Assembly: GCF_019801145.1 (NCBI RefSeq)
Contig: NZ_JAHVJQ010000006.1
Location: forward strand, 186,001 to 250,000
Direction of reading: 5' to 3'
DNA from: Leisingera aquaemixtae
GTDB taxonomy: Bacteria > Pseudomonadota > Alphaproteobacteria > Rhodobacterales > Rhodobacteraceae
DNA length: 64,000 bases
The notes under the pieces were generated by a model, which worked only from the letters and a program-made list of their open reading frames with translations, was not told the DNA's origin and made no database searches. How positions within the stretch are numbered: position 1 is the first letter of the stretch; each line of letters starts with the position of its first letter. This document shows positions 31,914 through 41,765 of the stretch, in pieces. The position numbers were made by a program, and so were the translations under genes.

Positions 31914-32930
31914 ATGCTGCCACAGCTTTCTTCCCTTGATGATTTCCGCGCCGCACTGGCTGGCGCGCCCGCGCAGGACCAGACGGCGCTGGATGGCGCC
32001 GCCGAGCGCAACGGGCAGCTGACCAAGCCGCCGGGCGCGCTGGGGCGGCTGGAGGACCTGGCAGTGTGGTACGGCGGCTGGCGCGGCAGCGCGCGGCCCC
32101 AGATCGCCGCGCCGCAGGTGATTGTCTTTGCCGGCAACCACGGTGTGACCGCGCAGGGCGTATCCGCCTTCCCGCCCGAGGTCACCGCGCAGATGGTGAT
32201 CAACTTCGAGCATGGCGGTGCCGCGATCAACCAGCTGGCCAAGCTGGCGGGCGCCCGCATGGATGTGCATGCGCTGGAACTGGACCACCCGACTGCCGAT
32301 TTCACTAAAGGCGCCGCGATGCGCCAGGACGAGCTGCTGGCGGCGCTGCAGACCGGCTGGGACGCGGTGGACCCGAGCGCGGACCTGCTGGTGGTCGGCG
32401 AAATGGGCATCGGCAACACCACCCCCGCCGCGGCGCTGGCCTGTGCGCTGTTCGGCGGCGAAGCGGCGGACTGGACCGGGCGCGGCACCGGTGTGGACGA
32501 CGCGGGCCTTGCCAACAAGACCCGTGTGGTGGCCGAAGGCGTTGCCCTGCACCGTGATGCGGTCCGCGACGGGCTGGACGCGCTGGCCTGCCTGGGCGGG
32601 CGCGAGATTGCCGCCATGGCGGGCGCCATTGCTGCGGCCCGCGTGCTGCGCATCCCGGTGATCCTGGACGGCTTCATCTGCTGCGCTGCCGCCGCCTGCC
32701 TGCTGCAGACTTCCGATGGGGCGCTGGACCACGCGGTGGCAGGCCATCAGAGCGCTGAGGGCGCGCACAGCGCCTTGCTGGCTAAACTGGGCAAGCAGCC
32801 GCTGCTGTCGCTCGGCCTGCGGCTGGGCGAGGCCTCCGGCGCCGCGCTGGCAATCCAGGTGCTGAAAGGCGCCATTGCCTGCCACAGCGGCATGGCGACA
32901 TTTGCAGAGGCGGGGGTGGCTGACGGCTGA
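31914..32930 (+). CDS. cobT: nicotinate-nucleotide--dimethylbenzimidazole phosphoribosyltransferase CobT
   Basis: A 338-residue enzyme with CobT signatures: [18 protein letters not shown] (about residues 33-50), [31 protein letters not shown] and a C-terminal GHQSAEGAH. It makes alpha-ribazole phosphate, the lower ligand precursor used by CobS. The ATG at 31914 has ACGAGG upstream and begins near the usual start; upstream in-frame ATGs at 31797 and 31896 are less likely. Confidence 0.94.
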   Translation: MLPQLSSLDDFRAALAGAPAQDQTALDGAAERNGQLTKPPGALGRLEDLAVWYGGWRGSARPQIAAPQVIVFAGNHGVTAQGVSAFPPEVTAQMVINFEHGGAAINQLAKLAGARMDVHALELDHPTADFTKGAAMRQDELLAALQTGWDAVDPSADLLVVGEMGIGNTTPAAALACALFGGEAADWTGRGTGVDDAGLANKTRVVAEGVALHRDAVRDGLDALACLGGREIAAMAGAIAAARVLRIPVILDGFICCAAAACLLQTSDGALDHAVAGHQSAEGAHSALLAKLGKQPLLSLGLRLGEASGAALAIQVLKGAIACHSGMATFAEAGVADG

Positions 32931-32958
32931 TAGGTCCGCTGGCCCTGCGCATCAAAAC

Positions 32959-32986
32959 AAAGCCCCGGCCAGTGCCGGGGCTTTTC
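32959..32986 (+). terminator. bidirectional-type terminator after cobT
   Basis: GCCCCGGC and GCCGGGGC form a perfect 8-pair stem around CAGT (32962-32981), followed by TTTT. It lies between the convergent cobT and kefB-like genes. Confidence 0.88.
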
Positions 32987-34876
32987 TCATTCAGCAGCTT
33001 CAGCTGATTTCTTGCGCTTGCGTTCCGCCATTTCGAAGATGGCGCTTTCGATCGCCTTCTCCAGCTCCTGCGCGCGTTCGATATAGGCAGGGTTCTGGCT
33101 GGCGGGCACGCCGGGCATCCAATGCTGCGCCAGGTCGCGCAGGTTCTGGCGGTCATGGGCATAGAAAGTCTGCGCCGCCTGCGCTGCCTCATATTCGCTG
33201 AGGCCGACGTTCTCCAGCACATAGCGGCCGGCGCGGACCGAGCTGTCGAACAGCTCGCGCACGATGTCGTCGGCGCCGGCCTGGTACAGCTCATAGACAT
33301 GATTGCGGTCCTTGGCGCGGGCGATGATATGCAGGTCCGGGTAGGACCGGCGCACATGGGACACCATCTTGACCACGCCCTCGGGGTCATCCAGCGCCAC
33401 CACAAAGACCTTGGCCTTGGCGATGCCCGCGGCTTTCAGAAGCTCCGGGCGGGTGGGGTCGCCAAGGAAGCTCTTGACCCCGAAACGGCGCATCAGCTGC
33501 ACCGCCTCCATGTCGTGATCCAGCACCACGGTCTTGAAGCCGCTGGCCTGCACCAGCCGGTTGACGATCTGCCCGAACCGCCCGATGCCCGCGATGATCA
33601 CCGGGCCTTCCTCGTCGATCTCGTCCGGCTCCTGCGCCTGCAGCGGCTCGCCCATGCGCTTGGACAGCAGGTCATAGGCAATGAACAGCAGCGGGGTGAT
33701 CAGCATCGACAGCGCAATCACCAGCAGCAGTTTCTCCGACAGCGCCTCCGGCAGGACGTTGAGCTGGGTGGAAAAGGCCAGCAGCACAAAGCCGAACTCC
33801 CCGGCCTGCGCAAGGCTGAGGGTGAACAGCCACAGCCGGCGGCGGCGCAGGCCAAAGGCGCGGCCGACAACAAACAGCACCGCGCCCTTGGCGATGATGA
33901 CCAGGAGCGCAAGGCCGATCAGGTCGCCGGGGTCGGCTAGGAACAGGCGGTAGTCGATGCCGGCCCCGACGGTAATGAAGAACAGGCCCAGGAGCAGACC
34001 CTTGAAGGGGTTGAGGTCGCTTTCCATCTCGTGCCGGAATTCCGAGTTGGCCAGCACCACCCCCGCGAGGAAGGCGCCGAGCGCCGGCGACAGGCCGACC
34101 AGGGTCATCAGGAACGAGATGCCGACCACAATCATCAGCGCCAGGGCAGTGTACATTTCACGCAGGTTGGAGGCGTGGATGAAGCGGAACAGCGGCCGTG
34201 TCAGATAGATGCCTGCCAGGATGATGAAGGCGATGGCGGCGAGGGTGACCAGCGCCACCGCCCAGCCCGGCAGCCCTTCCACCAGAGACAGGGAGCCGTG
34301 GCCGCCATGGCCGCCCACGCCCTCGCGGCTGATGGAGCCGTCAGCGGTAAACTGGGGGATAGCGTAGCTGCCTAGGAGCGGCAGAAACGCCAGAATCGGG
34401 ATCACCGCAATGTCCTGGGTCAGCAGCACCGAGAAGGCGGCGCGGCCGCCGCCGGTGCGCATCAGCCCCTTCTCCGAGAGCGTCTGCAAAACGATCGCGG
34501 TGGAGGACAGCGACAGCGCCAGGCCGACCGCGAGGCTGACATGCCAGGTTTCTCCTGCAGCCATGGCAGCGCCCATCAGGACAACGGTCGAGGCGGTAAT
34601 CTGCATGCCGCCCAGGCCGATCAGCTTGTCCCGCATCGCCCAAAGCGCCCGCGGCTCCAGTTCCAGGCCGATCAGGAACAGCATCATCACCACGCCGAAC
34701 TCGGCGAAATGGCGCAGATCCTCGGTTTCGGTGCCGGTCAGGCCCAGCACCGGCCCAATAGCGATGCCCGCCGCCAGGTAGCCCAGCACCGAGCCAAGCC
34801 CGAGCCGGGCCGCCAGCGGCACCGCGATGACGGCGGCCGCCAGATAAATTGTTGCCTGATAGAAAAACTCTTCCAT
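32987..34876 (-). CDS. Kef-type K+/H+ antiporter with TrkA-N domain
   Basis: A 629-residue protein. The first about 385 residues form a CPA2 exchanger domain of about 12 membrane spans, with GLELEPRALW and LSSTAIVLQTLSEKGLM motifs. Then comes a cytosolic RCK/TrkA-N domain starting VIIAGIGRFGQIVNRL (NAD-binding Rossmann GxGxxG). The C-terminal helix ends in a lysine-rich tail. It probably exports K+ for H+ under electrophile or pH stress. The ATG at 34876 begins directly before the first span; no KefF/KefG partner is nearby. Confidence 0.92.
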   Translation of the reverse strand: MEEFFYQATIYLAAAVIAVPLAARLGLGSVLGYLAAGIAIGPVLGLTGTETEDLRHFAEFGVVMMLFLIGLELEPRALWAMRDKLIGLGGMQITASTVVLMGAAMAAGETWHVSLAVGLALSLSSTAIVLQTLSEKGLMRTGGGRAAFSVLLTQDIAVIPILAFLPLLGSYAIPQFTADGSISREGVGGHGGHGSLSLVEGLPGWAVALVTLAAIAFIILAGIYLTRPLFRFIHASNLREMYTALALMIVVGISFLMTLVGLSPALGAFLAGVVLANSEFRHEMESDLNPFKGLLLGLFFITVGAGIDYRLFLADPGDLIGLALLVIIAKGAVLFVVGRAFGLRRRRLWLFTLSLAQAGEFGFVLLAFSTQLNVLPEALSEKLLLVIALSMLITPLLFIAYDLLSKRMGEPLQAQEPDEIDEEGPVIIAGIGRFGQIVNRLVQASGFKTVVLDHDMEAVQLMRRFGVKSFLGDPTRPELLKAAGIAKAKVFVVALDDPEGVVKMVSHVRRSYPDLHIIARAKDRNHVYELYQAGADDIVRELFDSSVRAGRYVLENVGLSEYEAAQAAQTFYAHDRQNLRDLAQHWMPGVPASQNPAYIERAQELEKAIESAIFEMAERKRKKSAEAAE

Positions 34877-34966
34877 GGAAAAGGTATCGCAAGCCTGCCC
34901 CGGCCTTGGCAATGGCTTTCCCGGCTGCGCCGCCATGTTCCGGGCAAAACGGCGCCTGCCGGGCGG

Positions 34967-36187
34967 TTATTGCTCCAGCATTCTGATCTCTTCGCTGAGT
35001 TTGCCGATCCGGTCCAGGCGCCGCGAAATCCGTTCCTGGAAGCCGCCCAGCTGGTCGATGATGTCCGCCAGGGTTTCGCCGGAATCGGTCAGCCGTGCGC
35101 TTTCGATCTTGAGCAGCACCCGGGTGGAGCTGAGGCCGAGGAAATGGCGGTGCATGATCTGGCAGGCCGCGGTGATCCGCGAGGCTTCTCCGTCCACCTC
35201 TCTCATGCCCTCCTCGGAGCGTTTCACCTGCTCCTTCACCAGATTGCTGAGGATGTCTCGCTCCGCTTCCATGTCTGCTTCGCCCATATTGCGGCGCTCT
35301 TCCTGCAGCTGGTTGTCGCATTCGATCAGGATCCGCGCCATGCCTTCGACAAACAGGCTGGCATTCACAGAGGACTTGATCTTGGCAAAATTGCTGTTCT
35401 TGCCCATCACGTGGGCGGCAAACCAGTCCGACATCTGCCGCGACATGGCGCCATAGTTCTGCGACAGCACTGTCACCGGCCCGCCGGAGGGCTCGATCCG
35501 CGACGCCAGAACCCGAAGATTGTGGGGAATGGTGTGCATCGCATCGAAATCGGTGATCAGGCCCTCGGTTTCTTCAACCAGGGTTTCGGCGTCCTTCAGC
35601 ATGCTGGTCAGCTCCCGGACCCGGGCGTGCGGCTGGTTGCCCAGCCCCTGGTCGCGGGCAATCAGCTCCTGGCTGAGGGCATGGGCGGCAAACTGGTGGT
35701 AGTTCTCATAGCCCTGGCCGGCCAGCCAGTCGAGCAGGTACCGGGCGCTGTCCTCCGGGCTGGCGCCCTCGTCCTTTTCGCGCTTCAGCATTTTGGCATA
35801 AAGCCCGCGCACCTCGTCAAACAGCTTGCTGCTGGGTTTGATCCGCGCGGACAGATAGCCGTCCTGGCAGGGCACGACCACGGCGAAGACCCAGTAGTAC
35901 AGGCCGTCCTTGGCCTTGTTCTTGACATAGGCGCCAATCGCCTCGCCGCGCTGGATGGTTTCCCAGAACAGCGAAAACACGCCCTTGGGCATGTCCGGGT
36001 GGCGGATCACTTTGTGGGGGGCGCCGATCAGCTCAGACCAGGAGTAGGCACCGACGCGGCGGAACACATAGTTGCCGGCCTGGATCACCCCGCGGCTGTC
36101 GGTTCTGGAAAAAAACACCTCGTTCAGGCCAAACGGAGCCTCCCCGCTGGAGGGGCGGGTTTCGACACGGCGGTCTACAAATGACAC
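34967..36187 (-). CDS. PAS domain protein of chemotaxis/Aer type
   Basis: A 406-residue soluble protein. An Aer-like PAS domain occupies about residues 20-120, with GVIQAGNYVFRRVGAYSWSE and the IRHPDMPKGVFSLFWETIQ motif typical of redox-sensing PAS domains. The rest is helical. No HAMP, methyl-accepting signalling hairpin, kinase or GGDEF motif was recognised, so the output is unclear. It may be a cytosolic sensor coupling through coiled-coil interactions. It is separated from the Kef antiporter by about 90 bases on the same strand. Confidence 0.82.
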   Translation of the reverse strand: MSFVDRRVETRPSSGEAPFGLNEVFFSRTDSRGVIQAGNYVFRRVGAYSWSELIGAPHKVIRHPDMPKGVFSLFWETIQRGEAIGAYVKNKAKDGLYYWVFAVVVPCQDGYLSARIKPSSKLFDEVRGLYAKMLKREKDEGASPEDSARYLLDWLAGQGYENYHQFAAHALSQELIARDQGLGNQPHARVRELTSMLKDAETLVEETEGLITDFDAMHTIPHNLRVLASRIEPSGGPVTVLSQNYGAMSRQMSDWFAAHVMGKNSNFAKIKSSVNASLFVEGMARILIECDNQLQEERRNMGEADMEAERDILSNLVKEQVKRSEEGMREVDGEASRITAACQIMHRHFLGLSSTRVLLKIESARLTDSGETLADIIDQLGGFQERISRRLDRIGKLSEEIRMLEQ

Positions 36188-36254
36188 GGAACAATTCCAC
36201 TTTAGGTTACAGTAGTCGTTGCCGCATCTTTACGCCCAATTCCTTCCCGCTTGG

Positions 36255-36710
36255 TTAAGTCGGCAGCGGCGCATCGCGTTTTAATTGAGCCATGACGATC
36301 TGGCTCTGGACACGCGAAACGCCGGGATGAGGCAGCAGAATGTCGTGGATCAGGGCGTTCAGCGCCTGCAGGTCGGTGCAATAGACCCGCAGCAGGTAGT
36401 CGGCCTCGCCGGTCATGGTCCAGGCGGAGGTGATTTGCGGCTGGCTGGCGACCAGGCGGGCGAATCCCTTGGATTGTTCAGGCCCGTGGCTGCCCAGATG
36501 CACCTGGATGAATCCCTGCACGGCCAGCCCCAGCTTGGCAGGGTTCAGCCGGGCAGCGTAGCCTTCGATGTAACCTTCTGCCTCCAGCCGCTGCCGCCGC
36601 CGCCCGGCCTGGCTGGGGGACAGATTGAGAATCTCGCCCAGTTCCTGCGCGGTCAGATGGGCGTTCTTCTGCAGCGATGCGAGCAATTTAGTGTCTGTAG
36701 GATCCAGCAT
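36255..36710 (-). CDS. Lrp/AsnC family regulator
   Basis: A 151-residue regulator: an N-terminal winged helix (LDPTDTKLLASLQKNAHLTA; recognition part LSPSQAGRRRQRLEAEGY) and a C-terminal RAM domain (TMTGEADYLLRVYC). The ATG at 36710 begins the helix-turn-helix region; the longer in-frame ATG at 36797 adds unconserved residues. It is divergent from hppD. A 17-base palindrome lies in the shared upstream region, so it probably controls hppD in response to an amino acid such as tyrosine or phenylalanine. Confidence 0.92.
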   Translation of the reverse strand: MLDPTDTKLLASLQKNAHLTAQELGEILNLSPSQAGRRRQRLEAEGYIEGYAARLNPAKLGLAVQGFIQVHLGSHGPEQSKGFARLVASQPQITSAWTMTGEADYLLRVYCTDLQALNALIHDILLPHPGVSRVQSQIVMAQLKRDAPLPT

Positions 36711-36809
36711 GCGTATATTCCTCTTGTCCGCACCATTTGGCGCGTGAAACTCGCGTGTTTCAAGGCCTGTCTGCAGAACTACGCGGAAAACATGCATCGC
36801 GAATGCGGT

Positions 36810-36826
36810 ATTCTTGATTCAAGAAT
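36810..36826. promoter_or_regulatory. palindromic operator between lrp-type gene and hppD
   Basis: ATTCTTGATTCAAGAAT is a perfect inverted repeat (8-base arms, one central base) 36 bases upstream of hppD and 99 bases upstream of the regulator start. AT-rich inverted repeats of about 15 bases are typical for Lrp/AsnC operators. Confidence 0.55.
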
Positions 36827-36861
36827 TCACATTGTCCCGCATGACATGAAGGAGACGCGCA

Positions 36862-37962
<1,101 letters not shown>

Positions 37963-37995
37963 GCGCTGCAGGAAACCGGAAGAGAACCGGACTGC

Positions 37996-38026
37996 GCCGG
38001 GCCTGCCATGCAGGCCCGGCTTTTTT
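37996..38026 (+). terminator. rho-independent terminator after hppD
   Basis: GCCGGGCCTG pairs with CAGGCCCGGC (10 perfect pairs, 5-base loop), followed by six T. Confidence 0.93.
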
Positions 38027-38216
38027 GCGGCTGGCCGTCAGCGGGGAGAGGGGGGAACCTGCCGCCGCTCCCCAAACCCGGGCGGATACCATGAGGGGCT
38101 GAGGGGCATGGGACCTAACGGGGATAAGCAAAGGCAGTGGCTGAGGGGCGAGCAGCGGCGCAGAAAGCTGCGCGCGAAGCCAGCTGCAAGCGGCAAAGCT
38201 GCCTGAACGCGGCAGC

Positions 38217-40832
38217 TTAGCCGTTGGGCATGGTCAGGGTGCGGTTGCGGCCGCCTTTCTGGTACTGCAGCTGGCTTTCGCCAATGGCGATCACCCGGCC
38301 GCCGTCGATGCGGTCGCCGACCTGCACCTTCTTGTAGCGGCCCGAGGGCAGACGCACCAGCGCGCGGCGGTCGGAGGCGGTGCCATAGACCCCGATCAGG
38401 TTCAGCTTGCGCAGGTTGAGCGCCTTGCTGACGGTGGCGCGGCGCGCGACCGATGCGCTGGTCGGAATGCGCGGCGGCGTGGCGGCCGCGGCGGGCGGCA
38501 CGGCGGCTGCAGTCTGCACTTGGTTCTGCGCGTTGCGGCGCGCGCGGTCGACCAGATTGGCGAAATTGGCAGGCCGGCCGCGCGGCACGACCGAGGACGC
38601 GATGGCCTGGGCAGTGACCGGCAGCTGTTCCTCTTCGGCCGGCTTCAGGCTGGCCGGGCGCTGCCGCGGGCGCAGGCTCGCCAGTTCAGCCCGGCTGAGG
38701 CCGCCGTTCTGGGCCCGCTCCACCTGCTCCGCCAGGTTTTCCGGCCGGGCCTTGGGCCGCTTGCGCGACAGCACCTGGTTGCGGGCGACCTCTTCCGCCA
38801 GCGCCTCGGCGGCCGGATCGGCGCGGTCCGGCGCGCGCGGCGGCACCTTCTTGGGGCGGCCGAGGTAAACCGTGATGCCGTCGGGGTTCACCGCGCCCTC
38901 GGGCGTGGCCTTGACCAGCCCGCGCGCATCAAGGTCAAACGCAGACCCTGCCGCGGCGGGGGAGGCGATGGCGGCCGGAACGTCGTCGCGGGCAAAGGAG
39001 TCCGCTTGCGGCAGCGCCACCGCGTCGGCGGCGATTTCCGTGTGGTCGACGGAAGCGGTGTAGAGCTCATCAAGGCCGGTTGCGGCGGGGAAATCGTCCA
39101 GTTCCGGCGCTACGGGCCAGACACCGGTGGCCGCATAGCGCGCGGCCTGGGCCAGCTCATCCAGCGGCTCTGGCGCTGTATCTTCAGCCGCGCCAGGCAA
39201 CAGGGCCTCGGAGTCCAGGAAGGCGGAGCCGGTGCCTTCTTCCGGCAGGTCTACCCCGTCGGCAGCGGCTTCATCTTCGGCTGAAGGGTCCGCAGCGCTG
39301 TCTTCGACCTCCGGCAATGCGGTCTCACCGGTGTCCTGCAAACCCGGGTCGGGCTGATCCGCCAGCACGCTGACCTGCGGCGCAATTTCTTCCGGCTGCC
39401 CGCCTGTCCCGGAGGACGGTGCAGCGGCGGTTCCGCTGCTCTGGCCGTCACCGGTGCTGATTGCCGGGGCAGGGGACAGATCCCGGTTGTCCACGGGGCC
39501 GGCGCCGAAGAAGCCGTCCTCGCCGAACAGGGCCCAGACCGCAACCGTGGCCAGGATGAGCAGCAGCAGTGCCGTCAGGGCGAGGCCAAGGAAGCGCGGT
39601 TTACCGGTGCCCGCGGTCTTGCGGTCCGCAGCCGGTTCCGGCGGCGGGGCGGGGGCGGCGGGGGACGGCGCGCGCAGGGCAGCCGGGGCTGGCGGGATTG
39701 TCCGCGGCGGCGCGGGCGGCCCGGCCTTGTCTTCTGCCAGGTCAGCACCCGGGGCGCCCAGCGGCTTCACCGGTCCGGGCGCATTTGCGGGCTGGAGGCC
39801 GGCGGACAGCGCCGCAGCAGGTTTCTCCGGTGCGATCTTTCCTTCGGGTGCGGGCGCAGGCGGCACAATCCTGCTGCGTATTTCAGGCGCCGCGGCCCGG
39901 CGGCTGGAAAACCCCGAGGCCTCCGGCGCCGGTGCCGGCGCAGCCTGGGCGGGCGGCGGCGGTGCCGGCGGCAGCGTTACCGGTGCCGCAGCAGGCGCCG
40001 CAGTCTGCGGGGCTGCTGGTGCCGCCTTGGCGGCAGACTCCTCAGTCTTGTCCGGCCCGGTCTCTTGCTCCGGTTCCGGCGCCGAGGTCTCGGCGATTTC
40101 CTCCGCGGCAGAAACCGGTTGCCGTGCGGCTTCGGGCTGCGCCGGTTCCCTCTCGGCCGGGGCTTCTGCGACTGCGGATGTGCTGCTTTCGGTGGCGATT
40201 TCAGCTTCACCCTCAACCCCGGTCTCACCGTCAGCCGCGGTGTCAGCGTCAGCCCCAGGCGCGGGCAAAGCCGCGGGGCCGATCACTTCAACCGCCTGAT
40301 CGTCCGGTTCCACCTCGGTGCCGCGGATCGCCCGCGTGGTGCCAAAGAAAGGTTCGCCCTGAAATCCGCCGTCTTCCGGCGCCGCGACGAAACTCACCGG
40401 GCCGAACCCGTGTTCGACCGCAAATGTCTCTGCCTCATCCAGCGTTTCCAGCGCCACTGCGGCCACATGGGTCACGCCGCCGTTGGCGCAGATGTCAAAG
40501 GCCAGCTCATCCACCGTGTAAGGCGTGGCTCCTTCCAGCGCCTGCCGCGCCGCCTCGATGCGCTCGCCGGCAGGCAGATCGCCGGTTTCAATGCTCAGAT
40601 AGCGGATCTGGTCATTCGGCAGGATCAGCTTGCTGTGAATCCCGTCCGGCGCCAGCCGCAGCGCATCGACGCGCATTGCCGCCAGTGCGGCGGGCAGATC
40701 CTCGGTGTCAAACGGCGTGCTGCCGACGCTCCTCCAGCCGTCCTTGGCACGGTGGATCAGAGCGATCCCGTCAGCGGAAAGCGAAAGAGCAAAGGCCGGT
40801 TTCATGCTTTGGGTCAAACCATCCAAATCCAT
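38217..40832 (-). CDS. large Ala/Pro-rich membrane protein with GspL/PilM-like N-terminus and PilP/GspC-like C-terminus
   Basis: An 871-residue protein from the ATG at 40832 (40805 is possible). Residues 1-170 resemble the actin-like N-terminus of GspL/PilM. A long Ala/Glu/Pro-rich linker leads to one membrane span near residues 412-435 (LGLALTALLLLILATVAVWA), followed by a second low-complexity region. The last 75 residues (LIGVYGTASDRRALVRLPSG, VGDRIDGGRVIAIG) resemble the homology region of GspC or PilP. No other pilus or secretion gene is nearby. Fold similarities are by eye. An assembly-platform role is inference; it may be misnamed in databases because of its composition. Confidence 0.65.
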   Translation of the reverse strand: MDLDGLTQSMKPAFALSLSADGIALIHRAKDGWRSVGSTPFDTEDLPAALAAMRVDALRLAPDGIHSKLILPNDQIRYLSIETGDLPAGERIEAARQALEGATPYTVDELAFDICANGGVTHVAAVALETLDEAETFAVEHGFGPVSFVAAPEDGGFQGEPFFGTTRAIRGTEVEPDDQAVEVIGPAALPAPGADADTAADGETGVEGEAEIATESSTSAVAEAPAEREPAQPEAARQPVSAAEEIAETSAPEPEQETGPDKTEESAAKAAPAAPQTAAPAAAPVTLPPAPPPPAQAAPAPAPEASGFSSRRAAAPEIRSRIVPPAPAPEGKIAPEKPAAALSAGLQPANAPGPVKPLGAPGADLAEDKAGPPAPPRTIPPAPAALRAPSPAAPAPPPEPAADRKTAGTGKPRFLGLALTALLLLILATVAVWALFGEDGFFGAGPVDNRDLSPAPAISTGDGQSSGTAAAPSSGTGGQPEEIAPQVSVLADQPDPGLQDTGETALPEVEDSAADPSAEDEAAADGVDLPEEGTGSAFLDSEALLPGAAEDTAPEPLDELAQAARYAATGVWPVAPELDDFPAATGLDELYTASVDHTEIAADAVALPQADSFARDDVPAAIASPAAAGSAFDLDARGLVKATPEGAVNPDGITVYLGRPKKVPPRAPDRADPAAEALAEEVARNQVLSRKRPKARPENLAEQVERAQNGGLSRAELASLRPRQRPASLKPAEEEQLPVTAQAIASSVVPRGRPANFANLVDRARRNAQNQVQTAAAVPPAAAATPPRIPTSASVARRATVSKALNLRKLNLIGVYGTASDRRALVRLPSGRYKKVQVGDRIDGGRVIAIGESQLQYQKGGRNRTLTMPNG

Positions 40833-40981
40833 ACTGCCCGGGGCTGTCTGGCGTGCCCGGTGTTTTGCCGCGGACCTTAAAGCAGGAACCTGCCGAGTTA
40901 AAGGAAAAGACGGGCGGCCGGCCTTGCGGGCGGCGGATTGCCGTCCCCATGTAAAAGGCATTCGAAAAGGAGCTTTTTAGG

Positions 40982-41713
40982 ATGAAAGCAAAGAAACTTC
41001 TGGCCGCCGCCCTGATGCTGTCGATGAGCGCAGGCGCCCTGGCAGCAAGCGAAGCAGCAGCCCCGCGGCAGATCACGGTCACCGGCGAAAGCACCCTGCA
41101 GGTGGCGCCTGAACTGGCCACCATCACCCTGGGCGTGACGGAGGAGGCCGGGGAAGCCGCCGCCGCCATGGCCGCGGTGTCTGACGCCATGACAGCAGTG
41201 ATTGCCCGGCTCAAGGATGCCGGCATCGCAGCAGAGGACATGCAGACCCAACAGATTTCCATGCACCCCGTCTGGTCGCAGGACCGCTCTTACGACAGCG
41301 GCGGGCGGCGCGAGATCACCGGTTTCGAGGCGTCGAACACGCTGATGGTGCGGGTGCGCGATCTGGATGGTCTGGGACCGGTGCTGGACAAGGTGCTGGC
41401 CGCCGGCGCCAACCGGTTTCAGGGTCTGAACTTTGGTGTCGAGGACCCCTCGGCGGTCACCGGCAGGATCCGCGGCGAGGCGGTCAAGGATGCGATCCGC
41501 AAGGCGCAGCAGCTGGCGGAAGCAGCCGGCATGGAGCTGGGACCGGTGCGCTCGATCAGCGAGCACGGCGGCGGCGGCGGGCCGCGGCCGATGATGGCAA
41601 TGGACATGGCGCGCCAGGAGTCGATGCCGATCGAAGCGGGGGAGCTGACCTTCACGCACAATGTCTCGGTGGTGTTCGACATGTCCGTGCCGGGCGGCGA
41701 GAGCAGCGAATAG
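40982..41713 (+). CDS. SIMPL domain (DUF541) exported protein
   Basis: A 243-residue protein with a signal peptide ending ALAA (about residue 22). A SIMPL domain follows, starting ITVTGESTLQVAPELATITLGV and containing the typical TQQISMHPVW and GFEASNTLMVRVRDLDG motifs. Family members form periplasmic oligomers, sometimes linked to oxidative stress or signalling. AAAAGGAG lies nine bases before the ATG. It is divergent from the large GspL/PilP-like gene; convergent metY follows. Confidence 0.92.
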   Translation: MKAKKLLAAALMLSMSAGALAASEAAAPRQITVTGESTLQVAPELATITLGVTEEAGEAAAAMAAVSDAMTAVIARLKDAGIAAEDMQTQQISMHPVWSQDRSYDSGGRREITGFEASNTLMVRVRDLDGLGPVLDKVLAAGANRFQGLNFGVEDPSAVTGRIRGEAVKDAIRKAQQLAEAAGMELGPVRSISEHGGGGGPRPMMAMDMARQESMPIEAGELTFTHNVSVVFDMSVPGGESSE

Positions 41714-41714
41714 C

Positions 41715-41740
41715 AAAAAGGCCGGGCAGGGCGCCCGGCC
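41715..41740 (-). terminator. rho-independent terminator of metY
   Basis: GGCCGGGC (41720-41727) pairs with GCCCGGCC (41733-41740). Read on the minus strand the stem is followed by TTTTT (41719-41715), so it serves metY. Confidence 0.85.
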
Positions 41741-41765
41741 AGTCATTTCATAGGGCTGCAGCGTT

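Noticed and set aside
38217-40961. Long open frames on the plus strand opposite the Ala/Pro-rich protein
   Set aside because: They are caused by GC-rich low-complexity coding on the minus strand, and show no ribosome sites or motifs.
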